NCBI RefSeq assembly: GCF_008764295.1
Contig: NZ_VTQX01000035.1
Span: 1 to 48,475, forward strand
Reading direction: 5' to 3'
Origin: Bacillus methanolicus
GTDB lineage: Bacteria; Bacillota; Bacilli; Bacillales; Cytobacillaceae
Length of the DNA stretch: 48,475 bases
Shown: positions 7,113-14,756 of the stretch, piece by piece
Numbering within the stretch: the stretch's first letter is position 1
Layout: each line of letters starts with the position of its first letter
The notes under the pieces: generated by a model
What the model saw: only the letters and a program-made list of their open reading frames with translations
What the model was told of the DNA's origin: nothing
Database searches by the model: none
Translations under genes and position numbers: made by a program

Positions 7113-8312
7113 TTAAGCCTTCTGCTGAAGAACTTTGATGGCTTCAGGTAAGATAAGCTTTCCATCTAAACGCTGGCTCGCAAGGAAACCAACCTGCCCT
7201 GTGGTTGCAAAAAGCTCGTTTAAACGTTTGAAAGAACGTCCCTGTCTATCGGCAATCCAATAATATCCGAAATCACCGAAGGCAATAGTTTTAGCTCCAG
7301 CTTCAATAGTAGGAGCATAAGCTGAAGTATAAACCGGACGATTTAATAAAGTATCTGGAGTACCTGCTGTTAAAGAAGGCTGCCACAGATATTGACCTTG
7401 ACCGTCTTTCAGCTTACGGATTGCCTTTACTGTTGCATCATTCATCAGGAATACCGCGTTCTTTCTATATGGCGCTTTTAATGAGTAAACAAGATCGATA
7501 ATCTCATCTGCAGTAATAGCAGTTGCAGACCCTGCTGTCACTCCAAGCTGTGCTCCGCCTGTTGCGTTGAAAATACCAGTAGGTTTTCCATCTCCGTCTC
7601 CAACTAAAAAAGCTTCTTCTTCCTTAGCACCGATTCTACGGGCAAATTCAGTGGAGATATAATTCTCCAGATCAAATACACTGTCATTGAGAAGTTCATC
7701 AGAAACTTTAATCATTGTACCCAGCTTGTAAGCACCAATAGATGTCTGACCGAATACAGAATCACTCTCATCAAACTCCTCACCTTCGTCAAGCCAAGCA
7801 GCTGTGCCTTTGGTCACCACAACCGGGATTTTACGATCACCACTTGAAGTTTGAATAATCTTTGCAAGTTTACGGAACACATTCTCTTCCTCAAGGGTTT
7901 GAATCAAGGTACGCTCAAATTCATCAGGAACAAGGTATCCTCCCTCAGAATCAGTGCCTACAGATAAAGCGTTTAGCACATCATGACGAGGGTTTTTGCT
8001 ACGCATTACGTTCCAGAATGCTTTCCTATATTCATCACTGGCTCTTCCGGTCTTTGTATCCATCCCTGGAACAGCTGGCTTTCCAGTAAGAGGCATATTT
8101 ACTGGCTTATTAAGCTCTGCTTCAAGAGCCTCTTGACGTTCCAATCTTGCTATTTCCTTACCGAGATTAATAATGTCTTCTTCCATTTTGTCATAGGTTG
8201 CTGCATCTTCTGCGGATACAAGCCCATCACTACCACGCTTTGAATCAAGAAATGCCTTTGCTGCTTCCCATGCTTTTGCGCGTTTTTCACGCAGTTCAAG
8301 AATTTTACTCAT
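7113..8312 (-). CDS. HK97-family phage major capsid protein
   Basis: The 399-residue product has an N-terminal coiled-coil/scaffold-like delta region (residues ~1-75, rich in Glu, Lys and Ala), normally removed by the prohead protease. The HK97-fold capsid domain then begins near LSVGTDSEGGYLVPDEF, a standard entry motif. GDGDGKPTGIFN and the C-terminal FGDFGYYWIADRQGRSFKRL are also typical. The gene is full length with an AGGAGG site. It follows protease, portal and TerL in the classic order, but nothing phage-like follows it: the chromosomal regulator begins 91 bases past its stop. Confidence 0.95.
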   Translation of the reverse strand: MSKILELREKRAKAWEAAKAFLDSKRGSDGLVSAEDAATYDKMEEDIINLGKEIARLERQEALEAELNKPVNMPLTGKPAVPGMDTKTGRASDEYRKAFWNVMRSKNPRHDVLNALSVGTDSEGGYLVPDEFERTLIQTLEEENVFRKLAKIIQTSSGDRKIPVVVTKGTAAWLDEGEEFDESDSVFGQTSIGAYKLGTMIKVSDELLNDSVFDLENYISTEFARRIGAKEEEAFLVGDGDGKPTGIFNATGGAQLGVTAGSATAITADEIIDLVYSLKAPYRKNAVFLMNDATVKAIRKLKDGQGQYLWQPSLTAGTPDTLLNRPVYTSAYAPTIEAGAKTIAFGDFGYYWIADRQGRSFKRLNELFATTGQVGFLASQRLDGKLILPEAIKVLQQKA

Positions 8313-8323
8313 TTTTATTCCTC

Positions 8324-9004
8324 CTAATATTTCAATAAATTAAGCCGCTCATAAAGCGGCTCTACTGACTGTTTTACAACTGGTTTTTGAAGTTTATTCA
8401 TTAGTGAATTGGTCACTGCTCTTCTGCTGAATACAAAGCTGTCTTGTAGTGAACTCTCTCCTGGTTTGAACATAATGTCATCTGCAAAACCAAGCTCAAC
8501 TGCCTTATTGGCGTTTAGCCAGGTTTCAGCATCCATCAGGTGCGACAACCTTGTTCTAGATAAGCCGGTTTTAAGCTCATATGCATTGATGATGCTCTCT
8601 TTCACTTCATCAAGCATTTGGATTGCTTTTTGCATCTCCTCACTATCGCCAATAGCTATGGTAAAGGGATTATGGATCATCATCAGTGAGGTAGGAGACA
8701 TTAAGACTTCCGTCCCTGCCATAGCGATGACAGAAGCAGCTGATGCAGCAATACCGTCAATCTTTACAGTGACGTTCCCTTTATAATCCATCAGCATGTT
8801 GTATATCTGAGATGCTGCAATACAATCACCACCAGGAGAGTTGATCCAAACTACTATGTCACCTTCACCGCTCATTAGCTCTTCTCTAAAAGCAGCTGGA
8901 GTAACATCATCCTCAAACCAACTCTCCTCGGCAATTGCACCGTTTAGATAGAGAGTTCGTGTCGCTGTATCTGTGTCGCGAACCCAATTCCAAAATTTCT
9001 TCAT
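8324..9004 (-). CDS. ClpP-like phage prohead protease
   Basis: This 226-residue serine peptidase belongs to the ClpP/crotonase-fold prohead protease type. WINSPGGDCIAASQIYNML forms the oxyanion region, GIAASAASVIAMAG holds the likely nucleophile serine, and SLMMIHNP the catalytic histidine. It should cleave the capsid delta domain during head maturation. Its ATG overlaps the portal stop (ATGA), which indicates translational coupling, and the capsid gene follows 11 bases later. Confidence 0.94.
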   Translation of the reverse strand: MKKFWNWVRDTDTATRTLYLNGAIAEESWFEDDVTPAAFREELMSGEGDIVVWINSPGGDCIAASQIYNMLMDYKGNVTVKIDGIAASAASVIAMAGTEVLMSPTSLMMIHNPFTIAIGDSEEMQKAIQMLDEVKESIINAYELKTGLSRTRLSHLMDAETWLNANKAVELGFADDIMFKPGESSLQDSFVFSRRAVTNSLMNKLQKPVVKQSVEPLYERLNLLKY

Positions 9005-10257
9005 TCAGAATTTCCCTCCAATCCTTCTTTGTTTGCGAAAATACCCGCATCTTCAAGTTTGGTCATATTGCCATTGATTAGATATAAATCTCCTCCAAGC
9101 TCTGGTGGGATTCGATCAAGGTTCTCAAGCTCCCTAATATCATTGGCACTCATCCAGCCGTTCTGTCTCGCGGTTGCATACCCATTCATTCGAGAAACAT
9201 AATCACCTCGAAGCAGTCCATCTACATTGAACTTGGCAAAATAAAGTTTCTTTTCATCTGGCCTTAAAAGTGCTCGGCTGATGGTCTGCTCCCAACGAAT
9301 CACCCAAGGATCTAATGTGTATTTCACAAACTCCAGTGACTGTTGCTCAATATTAGAAAAGCTCGATTTTTCCAAGTCTCCTACCATATGTGGAGGTACG
9401 CGGAAAATTCGAGCGATTTCATTAATCTGAAATTTTCTTGTTTCTAAGAACTGAGCTTGTTCTGGTGAGATACCAATAGGCTGATACTTCATTCCTTCTT
9501 CAAGCACCGCTACACGATGAGAGTTACTGCTTCCCTGATAGGCTGCATTCCAACTATCCCGTACTTTTTGAGGGTCTTTAATGGTACCTGGATGCTCAAG
9601 TACCCCTCCTGGAGCAGCTCCGTTAGCAAAGAATTTAGCTCCATATTCCTCACAAGCAATTGCCATACCTATAGCATTCTTAGCCATTGCAATCGGCGAA
9701 TAGCCCACTAGTCCATCAAAGCCTAAGCCAGGTATATGAAATACATCACTTGGTCTAAGTGTGACAGTCACTCCATTCATCGTAGGTGCTTCATCAGAAT
9801 ACTTAGTATAAGTATAATAAAGAGCGCCACTGGAATCCCGATCCACCGACATTCGATTAGGCATTAACGGATATAGTGCTATGACTTCGCCTTTGCCATT
9901 TCGAATAATTTGTGCATAGGCATTACCCCATAATAAAAGATGAGTCATTAACGTTTCTCGGAAAACGAAAGAACTCATCTCTGGATTCGGCTCATCATGT
10001 AATAAAAAATACAGTGGATGAGAAAGTGCTTTCTCCTTACCACCGCTATCAGTGTATTTATATAGGTGTAGGGGGAGCCCTGCCACAGCCTCTGCAAGTA
10101 TTCTTACGCATGAATAGACCGCTGTCATTTGCATTGCTGTATGTTCGTTTACAGGCTTACCGCTGGTTGTTCCACCAAAAAAGAAGCTGTAATTGCTTCC
10201 TGTGGTTCGATTTTGCGGCTTATCACGTGCTTTGAAAATATTAGAAAACAATCCCAT
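9001..10257 (-). CDS. HK97-family phage portal protein
   Basis: The product of about 418 residues forms the dodecameric DNA-entry vertex of the head. The family pattern is clear: HTAMQMTAVYSCVRILAEAVAGLPL near the N-terminus, then LLHDEPNPEMSSF, GNAYAQIIRNGKG and FRVPPHMVGDLEKSSFSNIEQQ. Several starts are possible (GTG 10266, ATG 10263, ATG 10257). I prefer the ATG giving MGLFSNIF, which matches usual portal N-termini and has AAGGAG upstream. It is coupled to the protease by a 4-base overlap. Confidence 0.93.
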   Translation of the reverse strand: MGLFSNIFKARDKPQNRTTGSNYSFFFGGTTSGKPVNEHTAMQMTAVYSCVRILAEAVAGLPLHLYKYTDSGGKEKALSHPLYFLLHDEPNPEMSSFVFRETLMTHLLLWGNAYAQIIRNGKGEVIALYPLMPNRMSVDRDSSGALYYTYTKYSDEAPTMNGVTVTLRPSDVFHIPGLGFDGLVGYSPIAMAKNAIGMAIACEEYGAKFFANGAAPGGVLEHPGTIKDPQKVRDSWNAAYQGSSNSHRVAVLEEGMKYQPIGISPEQAQFLETRKFQINEIARIFRVPPHMVGDLEKSSFSNIEQQSLEFVKYTLDPWVIRWEQTISRALLRPDEKKLYFAKFNVDGLLRGDYVSRMNGYATARQNGWMSANDIRELENLDRIPPELGGDLYLINGNMTKLEDAGIFANKEGLEGNSE

Positions 10258-10275
10258 CTGCATCACTCTCCTTTG

Positions 10276-11883
10276 CTACAAAATAAGAAGCCCTCGACCG
10301 TCATAAACAGAGTTACCTGTTCCACCTTTGCGGATTGCTCGGTCAAGAGCCATAATGGTAGCGACTGCTCCATCTATTCTTTCAGTTGATTTTTCTTTAT
10401 CCGGCTTGATATTCCCAGCAGGATCAGTACGTATAAAGATGTTATCCATCATCCATCGCAAAACCGGATGTCCACCATGGGCCAGTTTCTCCTCTAAGGT
10501 AAGCTTCATTAATTCCTTTGTAGGTGGACTCATATCTTTAAAACCTTGACCGAAAGGAACTACTGTAAACCCAAGGTTCTCTAAGTTTTGTGTCATCTGT
10601 ACAGCTCCCCACCGGTCAAAAGCAATTTCTCGAATGTTGTACTTTAAGCCCAGCTCTTCGATAAAGTTTTCGATGTAACCATAATGCACCACGTTTCCTT
10701 CAGTGGTGTGTAAGAACCCCTGCTTCTCCCATACGTCATAGGGAACATGATCACGCTTTACCCTTTGGTCCATGTTATCTTCTGGAATCCAGAAAAAAGG
10801 GAGGATGATATATTTATCTCCCTCATACTCAGGAGGGAATACAAGAACAAATGCTGTTATATCGGTTGTAGAGGATAAGTCCAAACCACCATAACACACA
10901 CGCCCTGTAAGACTTTCTGGGTTTACAGTAAAAGCACATTTATCCCACTTTTCCATAGGCATCCAACGTATCGACTGTTTAACCCATTGATTCAAACGAA
11001 GCTGCCTGAATAGGTTCTCTTCGGCTGGGTTTTGCTTTGCGCTTTCACAAGCAATCTGTATCTTTTCAATGTCCACTGTAATACCCAGAGAGGGGTTGGC
11101 TTTCGCCCATACCTTTGGATCTGTCCAGTCATCATCTTCGTCAGCACCGTAAATGACAGGATAGAATGTAGGGTCAACCTTTCGCCCTTCCAGGATATCT
11201 TTGGCCTTTTGATGCACCTCGTAGCAAATGGAATGGGTGTCATTCCCAGCAGTTGTGATTAAGAAATACAGTGGTTGTTTTCTGGCATCACCGGAACCAT
11301 GAGTCATGACATCGAAAAGCTGTCTATTTGGCTGAGCATGAAGTTCGTCAAATACCACACCATGCACATTTAGTCCATGCTTGGTATATGCCTCTGCAGA
11401 TAAAACTTGATAGAAACTACCTAGAGGTTTATAAACAAGTCGTTTTTGCGATAGTACCGGTTTAATTCTTGCTTTCAGAGCTGGGCATTGTTCTACCATA
11501 TCAACTGCTACATCAAAAACAATGGAAGCTTGCTGTCTGTCAGATGCACATCCATATACTTCACCACCATGCTCAAAATCACCACAAGTAAGGAGCAAGG
11601 CAACCGCTGCTGCAAGTTCAGATTTTCCTTGCTTTTTAGCAATTTCTATATAGGCAGTATTAAATTGACGGTAGCCATTCGGCTTTATAATCCCAAACAC
11701 ATCGCGGATAATCTGTTCCTGCCAGTCTATAAGTTCAAATGGCTGCCCATACCATTCTCCCTTCGTATGTTTTAAGCAATTAATAAAAGACACCGCAATG
11801 TCTGCAGCGTCCTTATCATATACCGAACCATCTGCCTTAAAGATGGTCGGCTTATATTTTTTTAGTTTACGTATGGCCGCCAC
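10276..11883 (-). CDS. Phage terminase large subunit (TerL)
   Basis: This is the packaging motor, with an N-terminal ATPase and a C-terminal RNase H-like nuclease, of about 535 residues. KQGKSELAAAVALLLT is the Walker A-like region, VHGVVFDELHAQPNRQLFDVM the Walker B region, and LDLSSTTDITAFVLVF begins the nuclease domain. The only standard start is a GTG at 11883 that overlaps the AAGGAGG ribosome binding site. The codon at ideal spacing, and at the point where related proteins begin (MRKLKK-like), is ATA at 11872-11874. The original ATG may have been lost, or a rare start is used. TerL follows the small DUF5049 gene and a terminator-like hairpin. Confidence 0.93.
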   Translation of the reverse strand: MAAIRKLKKYKPTIFKADGSVYDKDAADIAVSFINCLKHTKGEWYGQPFELIDWQEQIIRDVFGIIKPNGYRQFNTAYIEIAKKQGKSELAAAVALLLTCGDFEHGGEVYGCASDRQQASIVFDVAVDMVEQCPALKARIKPVLSQKRLVYKPLGSFYQVLSAEAYTKHGLNVHGVVFDELHAQPNRQLFDVMTHGSGDARKQPLYFLITTAGNDTHSICYEVHQKAKDILEGRKVDPTFYPVIYGADEDDDWTDPKVWAKANPSLGITVDIEKIQIACESAKQNPAEENLFRQLRLNQWVKQSIRWMPMEKWDKCAFTVNPESLTGRVCYGGLDLSSTTDITAFVLVFPPEYEGDKYIILPFFWIPEDNMDQRVKRDHVPYDVWEKQGFLHTTEGNVVHYGYIENFIEELGLKYNIREIAFDRWGAVQMTQNLENLGFTVVPFGQGFKDMSPPTKELMKLTLEEKLAHGGHPVLRWMMDNIFIRTDPAGNIKPDKEKSTERIDGAVATIMALDRAIRKGGTGNSVYDGRGLLIL

Positions 11884-11898
11884 CTCCTTATGGCTACG

Positions 11899-11925
11899 AA
11901 AAAAGGAACCCCGCAGAGTTCCTTC
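11899..11925 (-). terminator. Terminator-like hairpin between DUF5049 gene and terL
   Basis: On the minus strand AAGGAAC and GTTCCTT form a stem followed by TTTTTTCG. It lies 15 bases past the DUF5049 gene stop and just before the terL ribosome binding site, so it could partly separate the amidoligase cassette from the head genes. Confidence 0.65.
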
Positions 11926-11939
11926 AAAATTTGTTTAGG

Positions 11940-12125
11940 TTATTCTGTTTTCGCTTCCCCTGTCAAAATGAAATGGACATATTCTCCTTTGTTCTTTTCA
12001 AGGTAATCTACTAGCTCCGTATAACCTGCTCTTAAAGCAATACTTGTCACAACCGGAAGATCAAACATATTCGTTTCACCTGTTTCTCGAATGGCAAGTA
12101 TTTGTTTTTTTATGGTTTGGTTCAT
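11940..12125 (-). CDS. DUF5049-like small phage protein
   Basis: A 61-residue protein (MNQTIKKQILAIRETGETNMFDL, then GYTELVDYLEKNKGEYVHFILTG) matches the pattern of DUF5049 proteins found in Firmicute phages and mobile elements. No function is known. Its ATG overlaps the stop of the cyclotransferase gene by four bases, so the two are co-translated. It closes the amidoligase cassette before terL. Confidence 0.75.
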   Translation of the reverse strand: MNQTIKKQILAIRETGETNMFDLPVVTSIALRAGYTELVDYLEKNKGEYVHFILTGEAKTE

Positions 12126-12571
12126 TCATTATCCTCCTCAAAAGAATCCGCTACCGCCTTACGCAGAATCTCTACATCAAAACCTGCACTTTTATAGCCA
12201 TCTAGAATGGTGCTGTAATAATAACAGCTTGGCTGGCCTAATGGCCTTCCTTCATTCATGATGTAGACCATAGCCTGCACAGTTTTACCATTCAATCTCA
12301 CTTTAATGGTTTCTTTACGATATAAAAATGGCCATCCTTCATAGCGGTCAAGAGCCGCTTCATCTGCCGGTGTGATATCCCAGACTAACACTGGAACGCT
12401 TTCGCCTTTGAAAGGCTCTATGGTTGCCACTGCTCCCGCATGTGATCCTCTAAAAAGCAGACGATAACCTTTTATTTTACTTGCTCCAACTACCTTGGCT
12501 GTGGGGCATCTGTTTGCCATTTGCTCCAGATTAAGATTAGAACCATAGGCAAGATATAGTTTGTTACTCAT
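12122..12571 (-). CDS. Gamma-glutamylcyclotransferase/AIG2-like protein
   Basis: The 149-residue product has the GGCT-fold signature YLAYGSNLNLEQM at the N-terminus and the acidic catalytic region DEAALDRYEGWP, followed by YRKETIKVRL. Enzymes of this fold release 5-oxoproline from gamma-glutamyl amines or peptides. It sits directly downstream of an amidoligase gene. This pairing is known from phage genomes, where the two are thought to make and remove gamma-glutamyl-type amide links. The actual substrate is unknown. Confidence 0.85.
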   Translation of the reverse strand: MSNKLYLAYGSNLNLEQMANRCPTAKVVGASKIKGYRLLFRGSHAGAVATIEPFKGESVPVLVWDITPADEAALDRYEGWPFLYRKETIKVRLNGKTVQAMVYIMNEGRPLGQPSCYYYSTILDGYKSAGFDVEILRKAVADSFEEDNE

Positions 12572-12608
12572 TGTTTTCCTCCTTCCTAGCTTAGGACCTT
12601 AGGGCAGC

Positions 12609-13508
12609 TCAGGCCGCCCGAAACCGCCAAGCTGCAGAACCTGAAAGTGCTGCTGTTAAATGCTCTCTGCAGTTTTTGAACTCTTCTCCTATAAACCCAA
12701 TACGGTTTAGGTAGGTTCTCATGGCAAACTTTTCATTTTCTACTTGAGGCTTCTTCGCAGAGGCAAATTTTTGCGTTAAAGCTTGGTTGTTTAAAGCTAA
12801 GGCAAGAACAATGTAGCTTCTTATCTTTCCTGCATGAAGTTCGCTATTGAATCCTCTAAGTTCAACTGTATGGTTTCCGGTAAAAAAGCTGTGAAGGTTG
12901 AGGAAATGGTAGCGGCTGTTGTGATAATGAGTGCTTCTACTCTCGCTGTAGCCCTCGTACCAAATGTCCTCAATTTGTCTCATGGTTTTAGGCTTTTTGT
13001 GGTTCATCTTCTCAACCAAAATGCTGTCCATCTTTTTGCAGTAGCGCATTCGCTCCGGTGCAATCTGAAGTGCTTTATAAAATAAGTCATTTTTACTTGC
13101 AATGATATTTATAAAGTTTCGAATACTTCGCGGGGTATGTTCAGCACCGTCTAGATGAATGTGAATGCCGCAAGATGTATTTGTAAAGGCTCCAGCTTTG
13201 CGAAGCTTTCTTACTAGCTCCTGCAAAGTTTCAATGTCCTCCCGGTAAGTTAGGATTGGGCTAACTAGCTCAACGCTATAATCTCTACCTGCAGCTACTT
13301 TTCTTCTACCTTCTTTTCTTTGACAGTGAATGCTCCCATCATACATAAATCTCCAAACTCTACCATCTGGAGTTTTTACCTTCTTAGTGTCGTAGTAAGT
13401 CCCGCCTTCACTATAAGTACCTTGCAAAAACTCTGCAGCAACTCTGGCTGCCCTTTCCCTTGTAATCCCTGTAAATTCAATCTCGATTCCGAATTTTGCA
13501 CTTAACAT
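12609..13508 (-). CDS. Phage amidoligase (Amidoligase_2, glutamine-synthetase-like fold)
   Basis: The 299-residue product starts FGIEIEFTGI, the typical first strand of this ATP-dependent ligase family. It keeps YSVELVSPIL, TSCGIHIHLDG, RYHFLNLHS and HTVELRGFNSEL, which carry the conserved metal and nucleotide ligands (Glu, His, Arg). Family members are predicted to form amide bonds on peptides, proteins or small amines; the phage substrate is unknown. Residues ~256-299 (VENEKFAMR, RIGFIGEEFK, LSGSAAW) repeat the C-terminal module of the protein encoded at 13871. A repeated leader motif (13541-13584) lies just upstream and the ribosome binding site is AGGAGCG. Confidence 0.88.
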   Translation of the reverse strand: MLSAKFGIEIEFTGITRERAARVAAEFLQGTYSEGGTYYDTKKVKTPDGRVWRFMYDGSIHCQRKEGRRKVAAGRDYSVELVSPILTYREDIETLQELVRKLRKAGAFTNTSCGIHIHLDGAEHTPRSIRNFINIIASKNDLFYKALQIAPERMRYCKKMDSILVEKMNHKKPKTMRQIEDIWYEGYSESRSTHYHNSRYHFLNLHSFFTGNHTVELRGFNSELHAGKIRSYIVLALALNNQALTQKFASAKKPQVENEKFAMRTYLNRIGFIGEEFKNCREHLTAALSGSAAWRFRAA

Positions 13509-13540
13509 CGTATCTCGCTCCTTTTAAAGTGTGTTTGTCC

Positions 13541-13584
13541 TTTCGGCATGTACATATATCACTCTAAAAGGCTTATATAGCAAG
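13541..13584 (-). repeat. Leader repeat, copy 1 (upstream of amidoligase gene)
   Basis: On the minus strand this copy reads CTTGCTATATAAGCC, then TTTTAGAGTGATATATGTAC, then ATGCCGAAA. It closely matches copy 2 at 14676-14719. Both lie shortly upstream of a ribosome binding site, so they look like a shared control element rather than coding sequence. Confidence 0.7.
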
Positions 13585-13643
13585 ACAATTCTGCAATATA
13601 AATCTACATATTTACTGCCATATTGGTCTTAAAATGTGTATGT

Positions 13644-13871
13644 TTACTCTTCGATTTTCCTGCATAAATCCTCTCCAAAGACCACTCCAAGGGAACTGCC
13701 TGAATCCCAACTGACGTGGATGGTTCCCATGTCATCAACACTAGTAACCGTACCTTTAGTTCCAGGCTGAAGTTTGGTATAAGGGTCATTCATTTTAAGT
13801 AGCATGACACGAGTTCCCGGAGTGTAATAACTTCTAAGTTGCTTTAGCATTTCTGGGTGAATGATATTCAT
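13644..13871 (-). CDS. DUF4314-like small protein
   Basis: The 75-residue protein contains YYTPGTRVMLLKMNDPYTKLQ and GTKGTVTSVDDMGTIHVSWDSGSSLG, the compact beta-barrel pattern of DUF4314 proteins from Firmicute mobile elements. The function is unknown. Its ATG follows GAGGAGGTGAG, and its first base overlaps the stop of the upstream gene, so the two are translationally coupled. It belongs to the amidoligase cassette. Confidence 0.78.
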   Translation of the reverse strand: MNIIHPEMLKQLRSYYTPGTRVMLLKMNDPYTKLQPGTKGTVTSVDDMGTIHVSWDSGSSLGVVFGEDLCRKIEE

Positions 13872-14656
13872 TATTCACTCACCTCCTCATGCTTGGGACT
13901 TCCGCTTTTGAAGGCAGAGCTACCCGACAGTTTGGAGAGGAGAATTTTTCGTTCTGATTTGTATTCTGGCCCGATAAAACCAAGTCTTAGAAGGAAACAA
14001 CGGAAAGCGTACTTTTCATTCTCCACTGATTTCTCGGTCGAGTTGACGCGGGTCTGCTTCTTTGCCATTTCGCAAAGTGCTGTTACAAAGTGGGTATAAG
14101 CCTTAACCTCCTCTGCGGAGCACTCACTTTGGAACCAGGGGAAGGTTACAAATTCCTCATTTACGATAATGGGAATAGAGTCAGTATCAAGTGCTTTCTT
14201 TATAAGGGTTTCTTTGCTTTCTACCAATCCTTTTAGGTTATCAAGTGCGATTTCGGTAAAACCCTCCCTCGGCATTTGAATAATCAATCTAACATCTTCG
14301 ATTTCATCTGGCTCGGCGTATACGGGAGATTCTTCGTAATCATTATATGGGCTTACCCTTCCACCAAGAGCCGCTTCATAGGGAATTTGAATATTTTCAG
14401 GAACAAGCTCTGCTTTTGGAAGTGGTGTGTCATATTCTTCCGTAGCTGCCTTGAAGTCATGAAAGCTTAATAGAGCATCAACCAGTTCAGAATTATCTGG
14501 TCCTCTGACTACTCCATTTTTGTCAATATTGTAGTCTGCCACCTCATATGCAAATGTAGGTGCTCCAAGATATCTTACAGGAGCATTCAGTTTTTGGCTG
14601 ATTGCGTTGACTAACTCTTTTCTTTTTGCTCCTGTGACATTATAGTTTATCTGCAT
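13871..14656 (-). CDS. Hypothetical phage protein sharing the amidoligase C-terminal module
   Basis: I cannot name this 261-residue protein with confidence; similar phage proteins are often labelled 'virulence-related'. The N-terminal part (YNVTGAKRKELVNAISQKLN, then PVRYLGAPTFAYEV) looks like a small alpha/beta domain, followed by an acidic, low-complexity middle (residues ~75-125). The last 50 residues (VENEKYAFRCFLLRLGFIG, then LSGSSAFK) closely match the end of the amidoligase two genes downstream. The two proteins are thus linked by a common C-terminal module. The start follows AAAGGCGG, and a copy of the leader repeat lies upstream. Confidence 0.7.
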   Translation of the reverse strand: MQINYNVTGAKRKELVNAISQKLNAPVRYLGAPTFAYEVADYNIDKNGVVRGPDNSELVDALLSFHDFKAATEEYDTPLPKAELVPENIQIPYEAALGGRVSPYNDYEESPVYAEPDEIEDVRLIIQMPREGFTEIALDNLKGLVESKETLIKKALDTDSIPIIVNEEFVTFPWFQSECSAEEVKAYTHFVTALCEMAKKQTRVNSTEKSVENEKYAFRCFLLRLGFIGPEYKSERKILLSKLSGSSAFKSGSPKHEEVSE

Positions 14657-14675
14657 TTTTATACCGCCTTTCTAT

Positions 14676-14719
14676 TTTCGGTACATACATATATCACTCT
14701 AAAGGCTGTTAATATCAAG
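14676..14719 (-). repeat. Leader repeat, copy 2 (upstream of 14656 gene)
   Basis: The minus strand reads CTTGATATTAACAGCC, then TTTAGAGTGATATATGTATG, then TACCGAAA. It matches copy 1 at 13541-13584 through the core AGCCTTTAGAGTGATATATG and the CCGAAA tail. It is 20 bases upstream of the start codon and ends before the ribosome binding site. Confidence 0.7.
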
Positions 14720-14756
14720 TCATTTAGGGCATCTTTCTGTAGAAAATACTGTTCCA

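Noticed and set aside
12834..13505. Plus-strand open frames across the amidoligase gene.
   Set aside because: They lack ribosome binding sites and domain motifs. The minus-strand amidoligase motifs are unmistakable.
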